A stretch of DNA of 64,000 nucleotides, from positions 248,001-312,000 of the forward strand of contig NZ_JAKVPE010000001.1 of the NCBI RefSeq assembly GCF_022482365.1, given 5' to 3'. The position numbers were made by a program, and so were the translations under genes. The notes beneath the pieces are model-generated. The model was not told where the DNA came from and made no database searches. It saw only the letters and a list, made by a program, of their open reading frames with translations. The stretch comes from Limosilactobacillus sp. GTDB lineage: Bacteria; Bacillota; Bacilli; Lactobacillales; Lactobacillaceae. Below are positions 1-8,553 of this stretch, piece after piece; the first letter of the stretch is position 1, and each line of letters starts with the position of its first letter.

Positions 1-313
1 CGAGATCATCTACAACGGTCTCTGGTACTCACCATTAATGAAGGCGATGGTTGCCTTCATCGATCAGACCCAGCAGGTTGTGAACGGGGTTGTGCGGGTC
101 AAGCTCTTCAAGGGCAACGTGGTCTGCGAAGGCCGGAAGTCACCAAACTCCCTCTACGACAAGAACCTGGCAACCTACACCTCTGCCGACGAGTTCGACC
201 AGGAAGCTGCGACCGGCTTCATCAAGCTGTGGGAGCTACCGGATAAGGTCTACGCCCAGGTTCAGAACAAGAGCAAGCAGAACCAGGCAAAGGGGGTTCA
301 CGATGCCGATTAA
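1..313 (+). CDS. argG: argininosuccinate synthase, C-terminal part (cut by window start)
   Basis: About 103 codons are open from base 2 to the TAA at 311-313, reading [13 protein letters not shown] at the start. This matches the conserved C-terminal part of argininosuccinate synthase, which joins citrulline and aspartate in an ATP-dependent step of arginine synthesis. The nucleotide-binding N-terminal part lies outside the window. The stop codon overlaps the argH start by 11 bases, so the two genes form a translationally coupled argGH pair. Identification rests on the C-terminal sequence plus the argH partner. Confidence 0.93.
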   Translation, partial: EIIYNGLWYSPLMKAMVAFIDQTQQVVNGVVRVKLFKGNVVCEGRKSPNSLYDKNLATYTSADEFDQEAATGFIKLWELPDKVYAQVQNKSKQNQAKGVHDAD

Positions 314-1697
314 ACGGATGTGGGGCGGCCGGTTCGAGCAGGCGGGAGACGCCCTGGTTGACCAGTTCGGCGCCTCCATTTCCTTTGACCAGGAGATGGC
401 TAAGGAGGATATCATGGGGTCACTGGCCCACGTGAAGATGCTCAAGGCCACCAAAATTCTTTCGGCCGGGGATGCCGACCAGATCATCGCCGGCTTGGAG
501 AAGCTGGCCAAGCGGCTCGAACAGGACGGCCTGCCCTTTACGGTTGAAAATGAAGATATTCATATGAACATCGAGGCCCTCTTGACCAAGGAAATCGGGC
601 CGGTCGCCGGCAAGCTTCACACAGGGCGGAGTCGGAATGACCAGGTGGCTACCGACTTCCATCTCTATGTTAAGGAGCGTCTGCCCAAGATCGTGGATGC
701 GCTGCAGGACTTGCAGCGGGCCCTGGTCAAGCGGGCGGCGGAGAACGTCGAGACGGTCATGCCGGGCTACACCCACATGCAGCACGCCCAGCCGATCTCC
801 TACGGCCACTATCTAATGGCCTACTTCCAGATGTTCCAGCGGGACGTCGAGCGTTTCCAGTTCAACATGCAGCACACCGACCTATCGCCGCTGGGGGCGG
901 CCGCCCTGGCCGGGACGACCTTCCCAATTGACCGGAAGCTGAGCGCGGACTACCTGGGCTTTGCGGCGCCCTACGCCAATTCCTTAGACGCCGTGTCCGA
1001 CCGGGACTTTGCCCTAGAGTTCTTGAGCAACGCCAGCATCCTGATGGTCCACCTGTCACGGCTGTGCGAGGAGATCATCTACTGGTGCTCCTACGAGTTC
1101 GGCTACATCGAGCTGGCCGACTCCTATTCGACGGGGAGCTCGATCATGCCGCAGAAGAAGAATCCAGACATGGCGGAACTGATCCGGGGCAAGTCCGGCC
1201 GGGTCTTCGGTGACCTGATGGGGCTCTTAACGGTGATGAAGGGCCTGCCGCTGGCCTACAATAAGGACATGCAGGAGGACAAGGAAGGGGTCTTCGATGC
1301 GGTCAAGACGATCCTGCCGAGCCTGAAGGTGATGACGGGGATGATCGAAACCCTGACGGTCAAGAAGGACAAGATGGCCCACGCTACCCACAACGACTTC
1401 TCCAACGCCACCGAGCTGGCCGACTACCTGGCTACTAAGGGAATCCCGTTCCGGCAGGCGCACGAGATCGTCGGGGAACTGGTGCTAAAGGGGATCAAGA
1501 CCGGCACCAACCTCGCCGATATTTCATTGGAAGACTTTCAAAAGATCGATCCGCGGATTGAAAAGGACGTTTACACGGTCCTCAAGCCGCGGGTGGCCGT
1601 TCAACGGCGGAATTCATACGGCGGGACCGGCTTTGACCAGGTCCGGGCCCAGATTGCGGCGGCCAAGCAGCTGCTCGCCCAAGAAAAAGCAAATTAG
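303..1697 (+). CDS. argH: argininosuccinate lyase
   Basis: This 464-residue protein splits argininosuccinate into arginine and fumarate, the last step of arginine synthesis. It has the fumarase/aspartase superfamily signature [12 protein letters not shown] near residues 278-289, and its length is normal for ArgH. The open frame runs further upstream, but the ATG at 303 gives the family N-terminus ([13 protein letters not shown]) and has a GGGGG ribosome-binding site eight to ten bases before it. It overlaps argG by 11 bases, and a strong terminator follows directly. Confidence 0.97.
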   Translation: MPIKRMWGGRFEQAGDALVDQFGASISFDQEMAKEDIMGSLAHVKMLKATKILSAGDADQIIAGLEKLAKRLEQDGLPFTVENEDIHMNIEALLTKEIGPVAGKLHTGRSRNDQVATDFHLYVKERLPKIVDALQDLQRALVKRAAENVETVMPGYTHMQHAQPISYGHYLMAYFQMFQRDVERFQFNMQHTDLSPLGAAALAGTTFPIDRKLSADYLGFAAPYANSLDAVSDRDFALEFLSNASILMVHLSRLCEEIIYWCSYEFGYIELADSYSTGSSIMPQKKNPDMAELIRGKSGRVFGDLMGLLTVMKGLPLAYNKDMQEDKEGVFDAVKTILPSLKVMTGMIETLTVKKDKMAHATHNDFSNATELADYLATKGIPFRQAHEIVGELVLKGIKTGTNLADISLEDFQKIDPRIEKDVYTVLKPRVAVQRRNSYGGTGFDQVRAQIAAAKQLLAQEKAN

Positions 1698-1704
1698 TAT
1701 GCCA

Positions 1705-1740
1705 AAAGAGGCTGGGAATTAACCTAGCCTCTTTGCTGTT
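1705..1740 (+). terminator. rho-independent terminator of argGH
   Basis: A 12-base stem (1705-1716 with 1723-1734, one G-T wobble) closes the loop AATTAA. It begins only a few bases after the argH stop codon. The T-rich end is built into the 3' arm. Confidence 0.85.
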
Positions 1741-2088
1741 ATATAGCTTATAAATGCTGCAGCGCGGTAGCTGGCTGGATCCTGAACGTTGATAAATCAA
1801 CACCCACCAGATAGGCTAGCTTCGCGTCGGGACGCCTAGCCAGCCTCCCAAATAGGCTTGCTCCGCGTCGACGGGGGTGGGAAGACGAACTCGCAAGCGA
1901 GTTCTGTCCCACTCCCTTTACGCAACAATTGAATAATTGATCATATTGGACCGAAGAGCTTGGCAGTTTTGGCTTGCCAGGTGGGTCAGAGCGATCGCCA
2001 GCAGGGCGCTTGACGGCGCGCTTTGGCAGAAAAAGGCAAGGTTTCACGCTGATTTTATTATAAATTTAGTGATGGAAAATCTTGCTTT
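1741..2088. other. gene-free stretch with inverted repeats between argH and the first IS30 copy
   Basis: No credible gene is visible. The stretch holds a strong imperfect palindrome at 1873-1916, with inner arms GAACTCGC/GCGAGTTC and outer arms GGGGGTGGGA/TCCCACTCCC. It also holds two related segments beginning ATAGGCT and containing CGCGTCG (about 1810-1875) and a small inverted repeat near 1925-1940. It looks like eroded intergenic DNA at the edge of the accessory region. The TCCCACTCCC-type hairpin resembles intergenic repeats known from lactobacilli. Confidence 0.5.
1873..1916. repeat. long intergenic palindrome
   Basis: Arms GGGGGTGGGA (1873-1882) and TCCCACTCCC (1907-1916) enclose a perfect inner stem, GAACTCGC (1887-1894) and GCGAGTTC (1897-1904), with a two-base loop. 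It has no T tract, so it is more like a dispersed hairpin repeat than a terminator. Confidence 0.6.
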
Positions 2089-3372
2089 TTTTCCTAAATT
2101 TCAAGAATAAGTTAGCCACTGGACTCAAATAAATAATACTGACCAATTGATTATTGGTTGATGGAGCTGTGATATCTCTTGGTAGAAGGCCTTACGATAG
2201 ATATCCATTGACGAATGTCCATTAAACATAGCTCGTGGATAGTGATTCATCCAATCATTAGTCGCTATGATCTGAGCACTACTATAGTTATTTATAGCTT
2301 CACCTTTGGTAATCTCCTTGCGGAGAAACCGGTTATTGATCTCATTGGATCCACGTTCCCAAGGGGAATACGGATCAGCATAGAAAACATGATCGTGAAC
2401 TTGTGTTAACTCACTAAATTCTGAACCGTTGTCAGAGGTTATTGTCTTAAAAATGCGATAGTAAGCATCTGTGCCCATTTTCTGGCGCAAATTTATAAAG
2501 AACTGATTTACTGCATGCGCAGTTTTACCAGCAATTTTACTCGTGATATTAACTCGTGAAAGGCGATCAGTCATTACTAGTACAACACTGTCATTACCGT
2601 TTTTCTGTCCCTGAACTGTATCCAGTTCCCAATGGCCAATTTCGGACCGTTGGTCCGCAGTTTGAGGTCGTTGAGCAATATTAGGCCCTAAGCACCTTTT
2701 AGCTTGCGGATGAGTTTGATGATGCTTACGTTTAGGTTTTTCAAAGAGGTCTAAATTGGACGTACGAAGCACACCCTCATTAATCCATTGATATAAAGTT
2801 ACAACCGACTTTGGGATCAGGGTGCCATCATTCATTAAATCTCGAGCCTTATAAATAACCGCTTGTGGGGAGTAATGGTGGTCGTCAAACTCACCAAGCA
2901 TTAGCTGATCAGCTAATCGTAAAAATTGCTTTGAAGAATAATATAAGCGACGACGACCAGAATGGCGGTGATGTTCAAGATATGTGGCCTGACCAGCTTC
3001 ATAACTATAGATGTAGTAAGAATATTCGTAAATCTTACCATTAGATTTTTGACGACGAAGTTGGCGGACCGTACCACGGTTGAGCTCGTTATTAATTGTT
3101 TGATGATTAACTCCTAATTGGCGACCAATTGCGCGATTGGAAAGTCCTTGCGACTTTAAAGTCGCAATCATCATACGTTCTTCTTTAGTAAGATGAGCAT
3201 TCTTTTTATGAGTAGTCAATAAAATAGTAGACATGGTATCATTTAAGTGCGTCATTTGACGGACATCCTTTCATATAGGTTTGGTTCACTTAATATGATA
3301 CCTGATGTCACGCCGAATGGCGTTTTTTATTTACCACCAACTGGGTGGCTAACTTCATTCTATAATCTACCA
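2089..3372 (-). mobile_element. IS30-family insertion sequence, copy 1
   Basis: The copy is bounded by where identity with the copy at 7194-8477 begins and ends. Both ends carry imperfect inverted repeats with the core AAGTTAGCCAC: near 2108-2118 on the plus strand, and near 3345-3355 on the minus strand. It encodes one transposase. Every stretch I compared base by base with copy 2 was identical, which implies recent duplication or ongoing homogenisation. Confidence 0.85.
2125..3255 (-). CDS. IS30-family transposase (copy 1)
   Basis: This 376-residue transposase has an N-terminal helix-turn-helix (LSNRAIGRQLGVNHQTINNE, about residues 38-57). Its C-terminal DDE catalytic core shows HWELDTVQG, TSDNGSEF and SNEINNRFLRKE, supplying the Asp, Asp and Glu residues. 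It is predicted to bind the IS ends and catalyse copy or cut transposition. An AAAGGATG-like ribosome-binding site precedes the start. The reading frame is intact and the protein is identical to that of copy 2. Confidence 0.93.
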   Translation of the reverse strand: MTHLNDTMSTILLTTHKKNAHLTKEERMMIATLKSQGLSNRAIGRQLGVNHQTINNELNRGTVRQLRRQKSNGKIYEYSYYIYSYEAGQATYLEHHRHSGRRRLYYSSKQFLRLADQLMLGEFDDHHYSPQAVIYKARDLMNDGTLIPKSVVTLYQWINEGVLRTSNLDLFEKPKRKHHQTHPQAKRCLGPNIAQRPQTADQRSEIGHWELDTVQGQKNGNDSVVLVMTDRLSRVNITSKIAGKTAHAVNQFFINLRQKMGTDAYYRIFKTITSDNGSEFSELTQVHDHVFYADPYSPWERGSNEINNRFLRKEITKGEAINNYSSAQIIATNDWMNHYPRAMFNGHSSMDIYRKAFYQEISQLHQPIINWSVLFI

Positions 3373-3407
3373 TTTTTTTTATTTTTAAATCAATGGTACA
3401 GCAAGTA

Positions 3408-3448
3408 ACAAAAAACGGTAAAGATAAGAAATTATCTTATCCTTACCG
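3408..3448 (-). terminator. terminator of the nrtR-pncB-pncA-pnuC cassette
   Basis: On the minus strand, a 13-base stem (3416-3428 with 3436-3448, one mismatch) and the loop ATAATTT are followed by TTTTTTG. It lies about 60 bases after the pnuC stop, so the cassette carries its own transcription end inside the IS-bounded segment. Confidence 0.8.
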
Positions 3449-3505
3449 AATATCATAGAACCGAAAGACCGAACTCTGGACCGCTTACTTTGTTTTTAAT
3501 TGTAA

Positions 3506-4261
3506 TTACTTAGTAGTTCCACCTTCATTATCGGCTTCACCACTTGCCCACACCTTGGTTGCGTATGAGGAGTTGAACAGCAAGGCTGCTTGTAAGGCAA
3601 TTTGCGATAGGTCGCCACCAAAAGTTCCAATGTGGACACCCATCTTGTACCGAATTGCCAAAATAATCCAATAAATGATATTAGCAGTATTTACCCAGAT
3701 CCACAGTGACCAGTTTTCCTGGTACTTCAAAACGTAAAGCAACTGGGCAATAAAGCTAACAACGAGGTTAAATGAATCGAAGTACGGTAACTGACCATTA
3801 AAGAGGCCAATTACATACCAACCAACAAAGTATGCAACGACGACGCCAGCGAAAACATACTTCCGTACTTTCGGGCTAAAACGCTTCGTGGCGTCATCAT
3901 TTCCCCACATAAACCAGCCAATCGGTTGTGAAATCACATAAATAATGTCCATTACGAATGTTCCCCAAGTATGACTTTGCCAGGCAACATAAGTCATGGC
4001 AATACACTGAATGAAGCCGAAGATAAACGTAATCTTCCGTCCCTTCATCCCGTAAACTAAGGCTAACGTTCCGAAGACACCAGACAACATCCCGACCCAG
4101 CTGTCAGGAGCAATCAGGTAAACCCCAATTTGTAGCACTAACAGGATTGTTACATAAATTACCTCGAATTTCTTCCACTTTATAAATAGCTGGTTAAATA
4201 GCCAGCCGTGTTCTGTATTTGTCATTTGAAGTGAACCCCCATAGTTGGACGAAAGATTCAT
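3506..4261 (-). CDS. pnuC: PnuC-family nicotinamide riboside/mononucleotide transporter
   Basis: This 251-residue membrane protein has seven or so hydrophobic segments and the aromatic-rich pattern of PnuC, including YVAWQSHTWGTF and WSLWIWVNTANIIYW. PnuC proteins import nicotinamide riboside-type NAD precursors by facilitated diffusion coupled to intracellular phosphorylation. The first ATG overlaps the pncA stop (TAATG), suggesting translational coupling. A second ATG at residue 13, with GGGGG upstream, would give a 239-residue form and could be the true start. It is the last gene of the NAD salvage operon. The substrate within the family is inferred. Confidence 0.88.
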   Translation of the reverse strand: MNLSSNYGGSLQMTNTEHGWLFNQLFIKWKKFEVIYVTILLVLQIGVYLIAPDSWVGMLSGVFGTLALVYGMKGRKITFIFGFIQCIAMTYVAWQSHTWGTFVMDIIYVISQPIGWFMWGNDDATKRFSPKVRKYVFAGVVVAYFVGWYVIGLFNGQLPYFDSFNLVVSFIAQLLYVLKYQENWSLWIWVNTANIIYWIILAIRYKMGVHIGTFGGDLSQIALQAALLFNSSYATKVWASGEADNEGGTTK

Positions 4262-4806
4262 TAAACCAGCGTCGCACCCAGTGAATTTTTAAAATGGTCA
4301 AGCGCCCACTCCTGACCATGCTTGGTAAAGGTGGCGACCCCCTTAACCGGAATCGTAATCTGGTAGTTCAAATTATAGGCGGCAATTGCGGTGTGCAGGA
4401 CACAGATATCGGTGCAAACGCCTGCAATCCACAAGTTATCAATTTTTCGTTCCCGCAGGTAGTTATCAAGATTAGTATTTTGAAATGATGAATAGCGGTT
4501 CTTATTAAACTGGTAAACCCGGTCACTGGCCTGATGTTGTTCAAACCAGTCATTAACCTTGCCGTATAGCTGTTGACCAGGCGTACCGACCATGTTATGT
4601 GGCGGGAAGAGTTTAGCTTCTGGACTAAACCGGTCCCCACAATGGGCATCAGTCGGGAAAATTACGTAGTCGTCATTTTGGTAAAAACGGTTGGCCAGCT
4701 GAACCAAATAATCTTCTAATTCCTGCGCTGGCTTGCCACAAGTAAGCGCACCATTGTCAGCGACAAAATCGTTTGTATAATCAATAATTAATAATGCTTT
4801 AGTCAT
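4261..4806 (-). CDS. pncA: nicotinamidase
   Basis: This 181-residue isochorismatase-family hydrolase converts nicotinamide to nicotinate. The N-terminal ALLIIDYTNDF supplies the catalytic Asp, AGVCTDICV the nucleophilic Cys, and PTDAHCGDRF metal-site residues. The frame extends ten codons further, but the ATG at 4806 has AAGGAG six bases before it and yields the family N-terminus. It starts 11 bases after pncB ends and its stop overlaps the pnuC start. Its product feeds PncB directly. Confidence 0.93.
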   Translation of the reverse strand: MTKALLIIDYTNDFVADNGALTCGKPAQELEDYLVQLANRFYQNDDYVIFPTDAHCGDRFSPEAKLFPPHNMVGTPGQQLYGKVNDWFEQHQASDRVYQFNKNRYSSFQNTNLDNYLRERKIDNLWIAGVCTDICVLHTAIAAYNLNYQITIPVKGVATFTKHGQEWALDHFKNSLGATLV

Positions 4807-4816
4807 TGCTAACTCC

Positions 4817-6247
4817 TTATTTTTGTGCCTCATCAACCAGCTTTTGTTGCAAGTCAGCTAACCGCTTGGTTAAATAAACCGGGAAGCGGTCCGGATTAAG
4901 CAACCGCTTAGTAGCCGCCGGCAGCTGTGCTAATTCGGTCTGCGCAAAATGCTGGATGGCAAAAGTGTCGGTTTCAATTGGCGCCGCTTTTTCCAGTGTC
5001 AAAACTTGCTTAAGCAGTGGCTTAGCAATGAAGTCGGTTAAAATCACTTTATTCCGGGTGACGTGAACGTCAGCATTGATTGCCGCAATTTCGGTTCCAA
5101 TCTGCTCGTCAGCCAGGGCAATTACATCGGCAACAGCGTGTTGGGGATCATGCTTATCGTAGAGCCGGTAAACCTGCTTATTCCCAGGGAGCGTAATCTT
5201 TTCGCGACTATTACTAATCTTGATCTTTGGCACCCATTTGCCATCATTTTCTAGTGCCGACATTTTATAAACACCGCTTAATACTGGACTGGATGAACTG
5301 GTAATTAGTCGATCACCGATCCCAAAGTTATCCAGTGGTGCCCCTTCATCAAGCAATGACTTAACAATGTGGGCATCAAGGGCGTTTGAAGCAGTAATCT
5401 TAGCGTTGGTAAAACCAGCCTCGTCCATCATCTTCCGGGCCTTGGTTGCCAACTGGGCAATATCACCAGAATCGATGCGGATACCAACCGGTTCGTGGCC
5501 AGCTGCCCGCAATTCCTTAAAGACTTTAATTGCGTTCGGTACCCCAGAGTTAACCACATCGTAGGTATCAACTAACAGGGCAGCATTGTCAGGGTAAATT
5601 TTTGCCCAGGCACGAAAGGCCGTTAATTCATCAGGAAAGCTTTCAATCCAGGCGTGGGCCATCGTCCCCGCCGCCGGAAGGTTAAACCGCTTGGCAGCTA
5701 GCACATTGGAGGTACTACTGCACCCACCAATAATGGCAGCCCGCGCACCATATATTGCGGCATCAGGCCCCTGCGCCCGTCGTGCACCAAATTCCATTAC
5801 TGGGCGTCCGCCAGTAACGCTGGTGATCTGCCATGCCTTCGTTGCAATCAATGATTGGTGGTTAATGATGTTTAAGATCAGGGTTTCGAGAAGTTGGACA
5901 TCAATTAGTGGGCCACTAATACTAAGGATTGGTTCCTGTGGGAAGACTGGCGTGCCTTCTGGGATTGCCTTAATTGAGCAGCGGTTGTGAGCTGCCGTCA
6001 GGTAAAAGAGAAAGTCGTCACTAAAGTGGTTAAGGGACCGCAGATAAGCAATGTCATCAGTTGAAAAGTGCCAGTTCTTAACTTCATCAATTACTTGCAT
6101 CAATCCAGCACTAATCACAAAACTGCCATCATCGGGCGCCTTACGGTAAAAGACGTCGAAGCGCGCCTGCTTATCGTGGGGAAGTGTTTGATAATAACCG
6201 TTGGCCATTGAAAACTCATACAGGTCGGTTAATAATTCATGCTTCAT
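4817..6247 (-). CDS. pncB: nicotinate phosphoribosyltransferase
   Basis: The 476-residue enzyme converts nicotinate and PRPP to nicotinate mononucleotide, the entry step of NAD salvage. It shows the long Gram-positive PncB form: LLTDLYEFSMANGYY at the N-terminus, EFGARRAQGPDAA with the conserved phosphoribosyl-site residues, and GIRIDSGDIAQLA. The start has GTTAGGAG upstream. It heads the pncB-pncA-pnuC operon, downstream of a NrtR-like gene with a 103-base regulatory gap. Together, PncA and PncB turn nicotinamide into a NAD precursor. Confidence 0.95.
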   Translation of the reverse strand: MKHELLTDLYEFSMANGYYQTLPHDKQARFDVFYRKAPDDGSFVISAGLMQVIDEVKNWHFSTDDIAYLRSLNHFSDDFLFYLTAAHNRCSIKAIPEGTPVFPQEPILSISGPLIDVQLLETLILNIINHQSLIATKAWQITSVTGGRPVMEFGARRAQGPDAAIYGARAAIIGGCSSTSNVLAAKRFNLPAAGTMAHAWIESFPDELTAFRAWAKIYPDNAALLVDTYDVVNSGVPNAIKVFKELRAAGHEPVGIRIDSGDIAQLATKARKMMDEAGFTNAKITASNALDAHIVKSLLDEGAPLDNFGIGDRLITSSSSPVLSGVYKMSALENDGKWVPKIKISNSREKITLPGNKQVYRLYDKHDPQHAVADVIALADEQIGTEIAAINADVHVTRNKVILTDFIAKPLLKQVLTLEKAAPIETDTFAIQHFAQTELAQLPAATKRLLNPDRFPVYLTKRLADLQQKLVDEAQK

Positions 6248-6350
6248 TATTAAACAACTCCTAACAAATTTAGGTAAAAAATACTTTAACTACTGCAAAA
6301 AATAAAAGTATATTGAACTTCTATTATCACTAATTGTAGCACTTTTATTT
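6248..6350 (-). promoter_or_regulatory. nrtR-pncB intergenic region with candidate operator
   Basis: This A+T-rich 103-base gap contains the inverted repeat ATACTTT (6281-6287)/AAAGTAT (6305-6311). An overlapping AAGT/ACTT dyad spans 6306-6320, and a GATAAT -10-like box lies on the minus strand near 6324-6329. NrtR regulators bind palindromes ahead of NAD genes, so this is the natural place for an operator. Neither the motif nor the start site can be proved here. Confidence 0.35.
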
Positions 6351-7067
6351 TTAGACGTAAGGTAGTACCAGTTTAAATAACTTTGGTGGCCGGCCTGACC
6401 GCTTTGTTGCGGCGGTACCAACTTCCTTAAACAGTTTTTGGTGGGTCTTTTTAAAATTAGAATTATCAATTTGATCGACCGTTGTTTGGCGGAAAGTAGC
6501 ATAAACTTCGCGGGCTTGCCGAAGGGTAAAAGTTGGTCCTAAGATCTGTAAAATGGTTGGCTGGTAGTCCAGTTTATTTTTAATTCGTACAATGGCCGTA
6601 TTAATAATTTGGTGGTGGTCAAATGCTAGCGCCGACCCTGTAGCCAAACTCAAAACTAAGTCACCATTTTGCAAGATAAACTTCCCGTGGTCAAAGTTAA
6701 GACTAAACCACCCGACTTCGGTTGCTCCGTACCCGGCCCTCAGTTGCGGCATTGTCGGTAAGAAAGTCATGTAGGCAATCGCCAAGGCCCGCTCACCGCT
6801 TACCCGGTCGGGATCGGTGAAGGTTGCCAACTGTTCGGTAGCACTGTTTGATAGACGAACACCAATTTTATCCTTAATCAGGCGGATACAGGCAGCGTCA
6901 GCACTTTCATCCCGCCGCAATAGGGTTTCTGGTAAAGCCCAGTGGCCCTCAAATGGCGGATAAGCCCGTTTGACCAGCAGGACTTGTGGTAAATGGGTCA
7001 GGGGATTAAAACTCCAAATAATATTTGCAATCGTAATTAGCGGACGCGCAACAACTTTGTCAGCCAT
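6351..7067 (-). CDS. nrtR: NrtR-like NUDIX-fold transcriptional regulator of NAD salvage
   Basis: The 238-residue protein joins an N-terminal NUDIX-like domain to a C-terminal winged-helix region (about residues 150-238, with ILGPTFTLRQAREVYATF and FKKTHQKLFKEVG). The NUDIX box is degraded: where hydrolases have REUXEE, this has RLIKDK (residues 62-67). That fits NrtR, which senses ADP-ribose-type ligands instead of hydrolysing them. The ATG at 7067 has a GAGGTGAAAG ribosome-binding site; a longer upstream frame runs into the IS. Adjacency to pncB supports control of NAD salvage. Confidence 0.8.
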   Translation of the reverse strand: MADKVVARPLITIANIIWSFNPLTHLPQVLLVKRAYPPFEGHWALPETLLRRDESADAACIRLIKDKIGVRLSNSATEQLATFTDPDRVSGERALAIAYMTFLPTMPQLRAGYGATEVGWFSLNFDHGKFILQNGDLVLSLATGSALAFDHHQIINTAIVRIKNKLDYQPTILQILGPTFTLRQAREVYATFRQTTVDQIDNSNFKKTHQKLFKEVGTAATKRSGRPPKLFKLVLPYV

Positions 7068-7193
7068 CTCTTTCACCTCACAAAATATTATAGCGCAATC
7101 AAGAATCACAATAATAAAGCTAAGTGCGTCATACCAAAATCCAGCTGAAATATTATTATAAATTTGTAAATTAACAGGCACATTTTTTCTTGG
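7068..7193 (-). promoter_or_regulatory. upstream region of nrtR with -10 box
   Basis: A perfect TATAAT on the minus strand (7092-7087) lies 19 bases before the nrtR ATG, implying a short leader. No good -35 box is visible. The A+T-rich sequence continues to the IS30 boundary at 7194, so the cassette appears to keep its own promoter. Confidence 0.45.
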
Positions 7194-8477
7194 TGGTAGA
7201 TTATAGAATGAAGTTAGCCACCCAGTTGGTGGTAAATAAAAAACGCCATTCGGCGTGACATCAGGTATCATATTAAGTGAACCAAACCTATATGAAAGGA
7301 TGTCCGTCAAATGACGCACTTAAATGATACCATGTCTACTATTTTATTGACTACTCATAAAAAGAATGCTCATCTTACTAAAGAAGAACGTATGATGATT
7401 GCGACTTTAAAGTCGCAAGGACTTTCCAATCGCGCAATTGGTCGCCAATTAGGAGTTAATCATCAAACAATTAATAACGAGCTCAACCGTGGTACGGTCC
7501 GCCAACTTCGTCGTCAAAAATCTAATGGTAAGATTTACGAATATTCTTACTACATCTATAGTTATGAAGCTGGTCAGGCCACATATCTTGAACATCACCG
7601 CCATTCTGGTCGTCGTCGCTTATATTATTCTTCAAAGCAATTTTTACGATTAGCTGATCAGCTAATGCTTGGTGAGTTTGACGACCACCATTACTCCCCA
7701 CAAGCGGTTATTTATAAGGCTCGAGATTTAATGAATGATGGCACCCTGATCCCAAAGTCGGTTGTAACTTTATATCAATGGATTAATGAGGGTGTGCTTC
7801 GTACGTCCAATTTAGACCTCTTTGAAAAACCTAAACGTAAGCATCATCAAACTCATCCGCAAGCTAAAAGGTGCTTAGGGCCTAATATTGCTCAACGACC
7901 TCAAACTGCGGACCAACGGTCCGAAATTGGCCATTGGGAACTGGATACAGTTCAGGGACAGAAAAACGGTAATGACAGTGTTGTACTAGTAATGACTGAT
8001 CGCCTTTCACGAGTTAATATCACGAGTAAAATTGCTGGTAAAACTGCGCATGCAGTAAATCAGTTCTTTATAAATTTGCGCCAGAAAATGGGCACAGATG
8101 CTTACTATCGCATTTTTAAGACAATAACCTCTGACAACGGTTCAGAATTTAGTGAGTTAACACAAGTTCACGATCATGTTTTCTATGCTGATCCGTATTC
8201 CCCTTGGGAACGTGGATCCAATGAGATCAATAACCGGTTTCTCCGCAAGGAGATTACCAAAGGTGAAGCTATAAATAACTATAGTAGTGCTCAGATCATA
8301 GCGACTAATGATTGGATGAATCACTATCCACGAGCTATGTTTAATGGACATTCGTCAATGGATATCTATCGTAAGGCCTTCTACCAAGAGATATCACAGC
8401 TCCATCAACCAATAATCAATTGGTCAGTATTATTTATTTGAGTCCAGTGGCTAACTTATTCTTGAAATTTAGGAAAA
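7194..8477 (+). mobile_element. IS30-family insertion sequence, copy 2
   Basis: This is the second 1,284-bp copy, inverted relative to 2089-3372. The left end carries AAGTTAGCCACCCAG (about 7211-7225) and the right end the complement of AAGTTAGCCACTGG. Just outside the right end lies an ISL3 transposase remnant whose left terminus is missing, which suggests the insertion removed or replaced it. Confidence 0.85.
7311..8441 (+). CDS. IS30-family transposase (copy 2)
   Basis: The 376 residues are identical to the copy 1 transposase, with the same helix-turn-helix and DDE motifs (HWELDTVQG, TSDNGSEF, SNEINNRFLRKE). An AAAGGATG ribosome-binding site sits just before ATG 7311. With both copies intact, the pair could still mobilise the enclosed niacin genes or invert them by recombination. 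Confidence 0.93.
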   Translation: MTHLNDTMSTILLTTHKKNAHLTKEERMMIATLKSQGLSNRAIGRQLGVNHQTINNELNRGTVRQLRRQKSNGKIYEYSYYIYSYEAGQATYLEHHRHSGRRRLYYSSKQFLRLADQLMLGEFDDHHYSPQAVIYKARDLMNDGTLIPKSVVTLYQWINEGVLRTSNLDLFEKPKRKHHQTHPQAKRCLGPNIAQRPQTADQRSEIGHWELDTVQGQKNGNDSVVLVMTDRLSRVNITSKIAGKTAHAVNQFFINLRQKMGTDAYYRIFKTITSDNGSEFSELTQVHDHVFYADPYSPWERGSNEINNRFLRKEITKGEAINNYSSAQIIATNDWMNHYPRAMFNGHSSMDIYRKAFYQEISQLHQPIINWSVLFI

Positions 8478-8553
8478 TAAAAAAATTAAAAAAGACAACT
8501 ATCTTAAGTTATCCCCATAACCACTCAGTTGTCTTAGAAAGGATATATTCCTC

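Larger units (their letters stand above)
2089..8477. mobile_element. composite-transposon-like unit: inverted IS30 copies flanking a niacin salvage cassette
   Basis: Two 1,284-bp IS30-family copies lie in opposite orientation at 2089-3372 and 7194-8477, with both transposase genes pointing outward. The 3.8-kb interior carries only nrtR, pncB, pncA and pnuC, and it is visibly A+T-richer than the arginine, phoH and dnaE regions. Sequence identity between the copies stops at the same points on both sides. No target duplication is obvious at the outer ends. That the pair has moved the interior as one unit is inference; the arrangement itself is seen directly. Confidence 0.7.

Noticed and set aside
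90-302. Upstream extension of the argH reading frame
   Set aside because: It lies within argG and has no family similarity. ATG 303 has a ribosome-binding site and the conserved N-terminus.
3436-3450. TTATCCTTACCGA shared with the ISL3 right end near 9067-9079
   Set aside because: At 3436-3448 the sequence is one arm of the pnuC terminator stem. A shared 13-mer alone does not show that an ISL3 end lies there.
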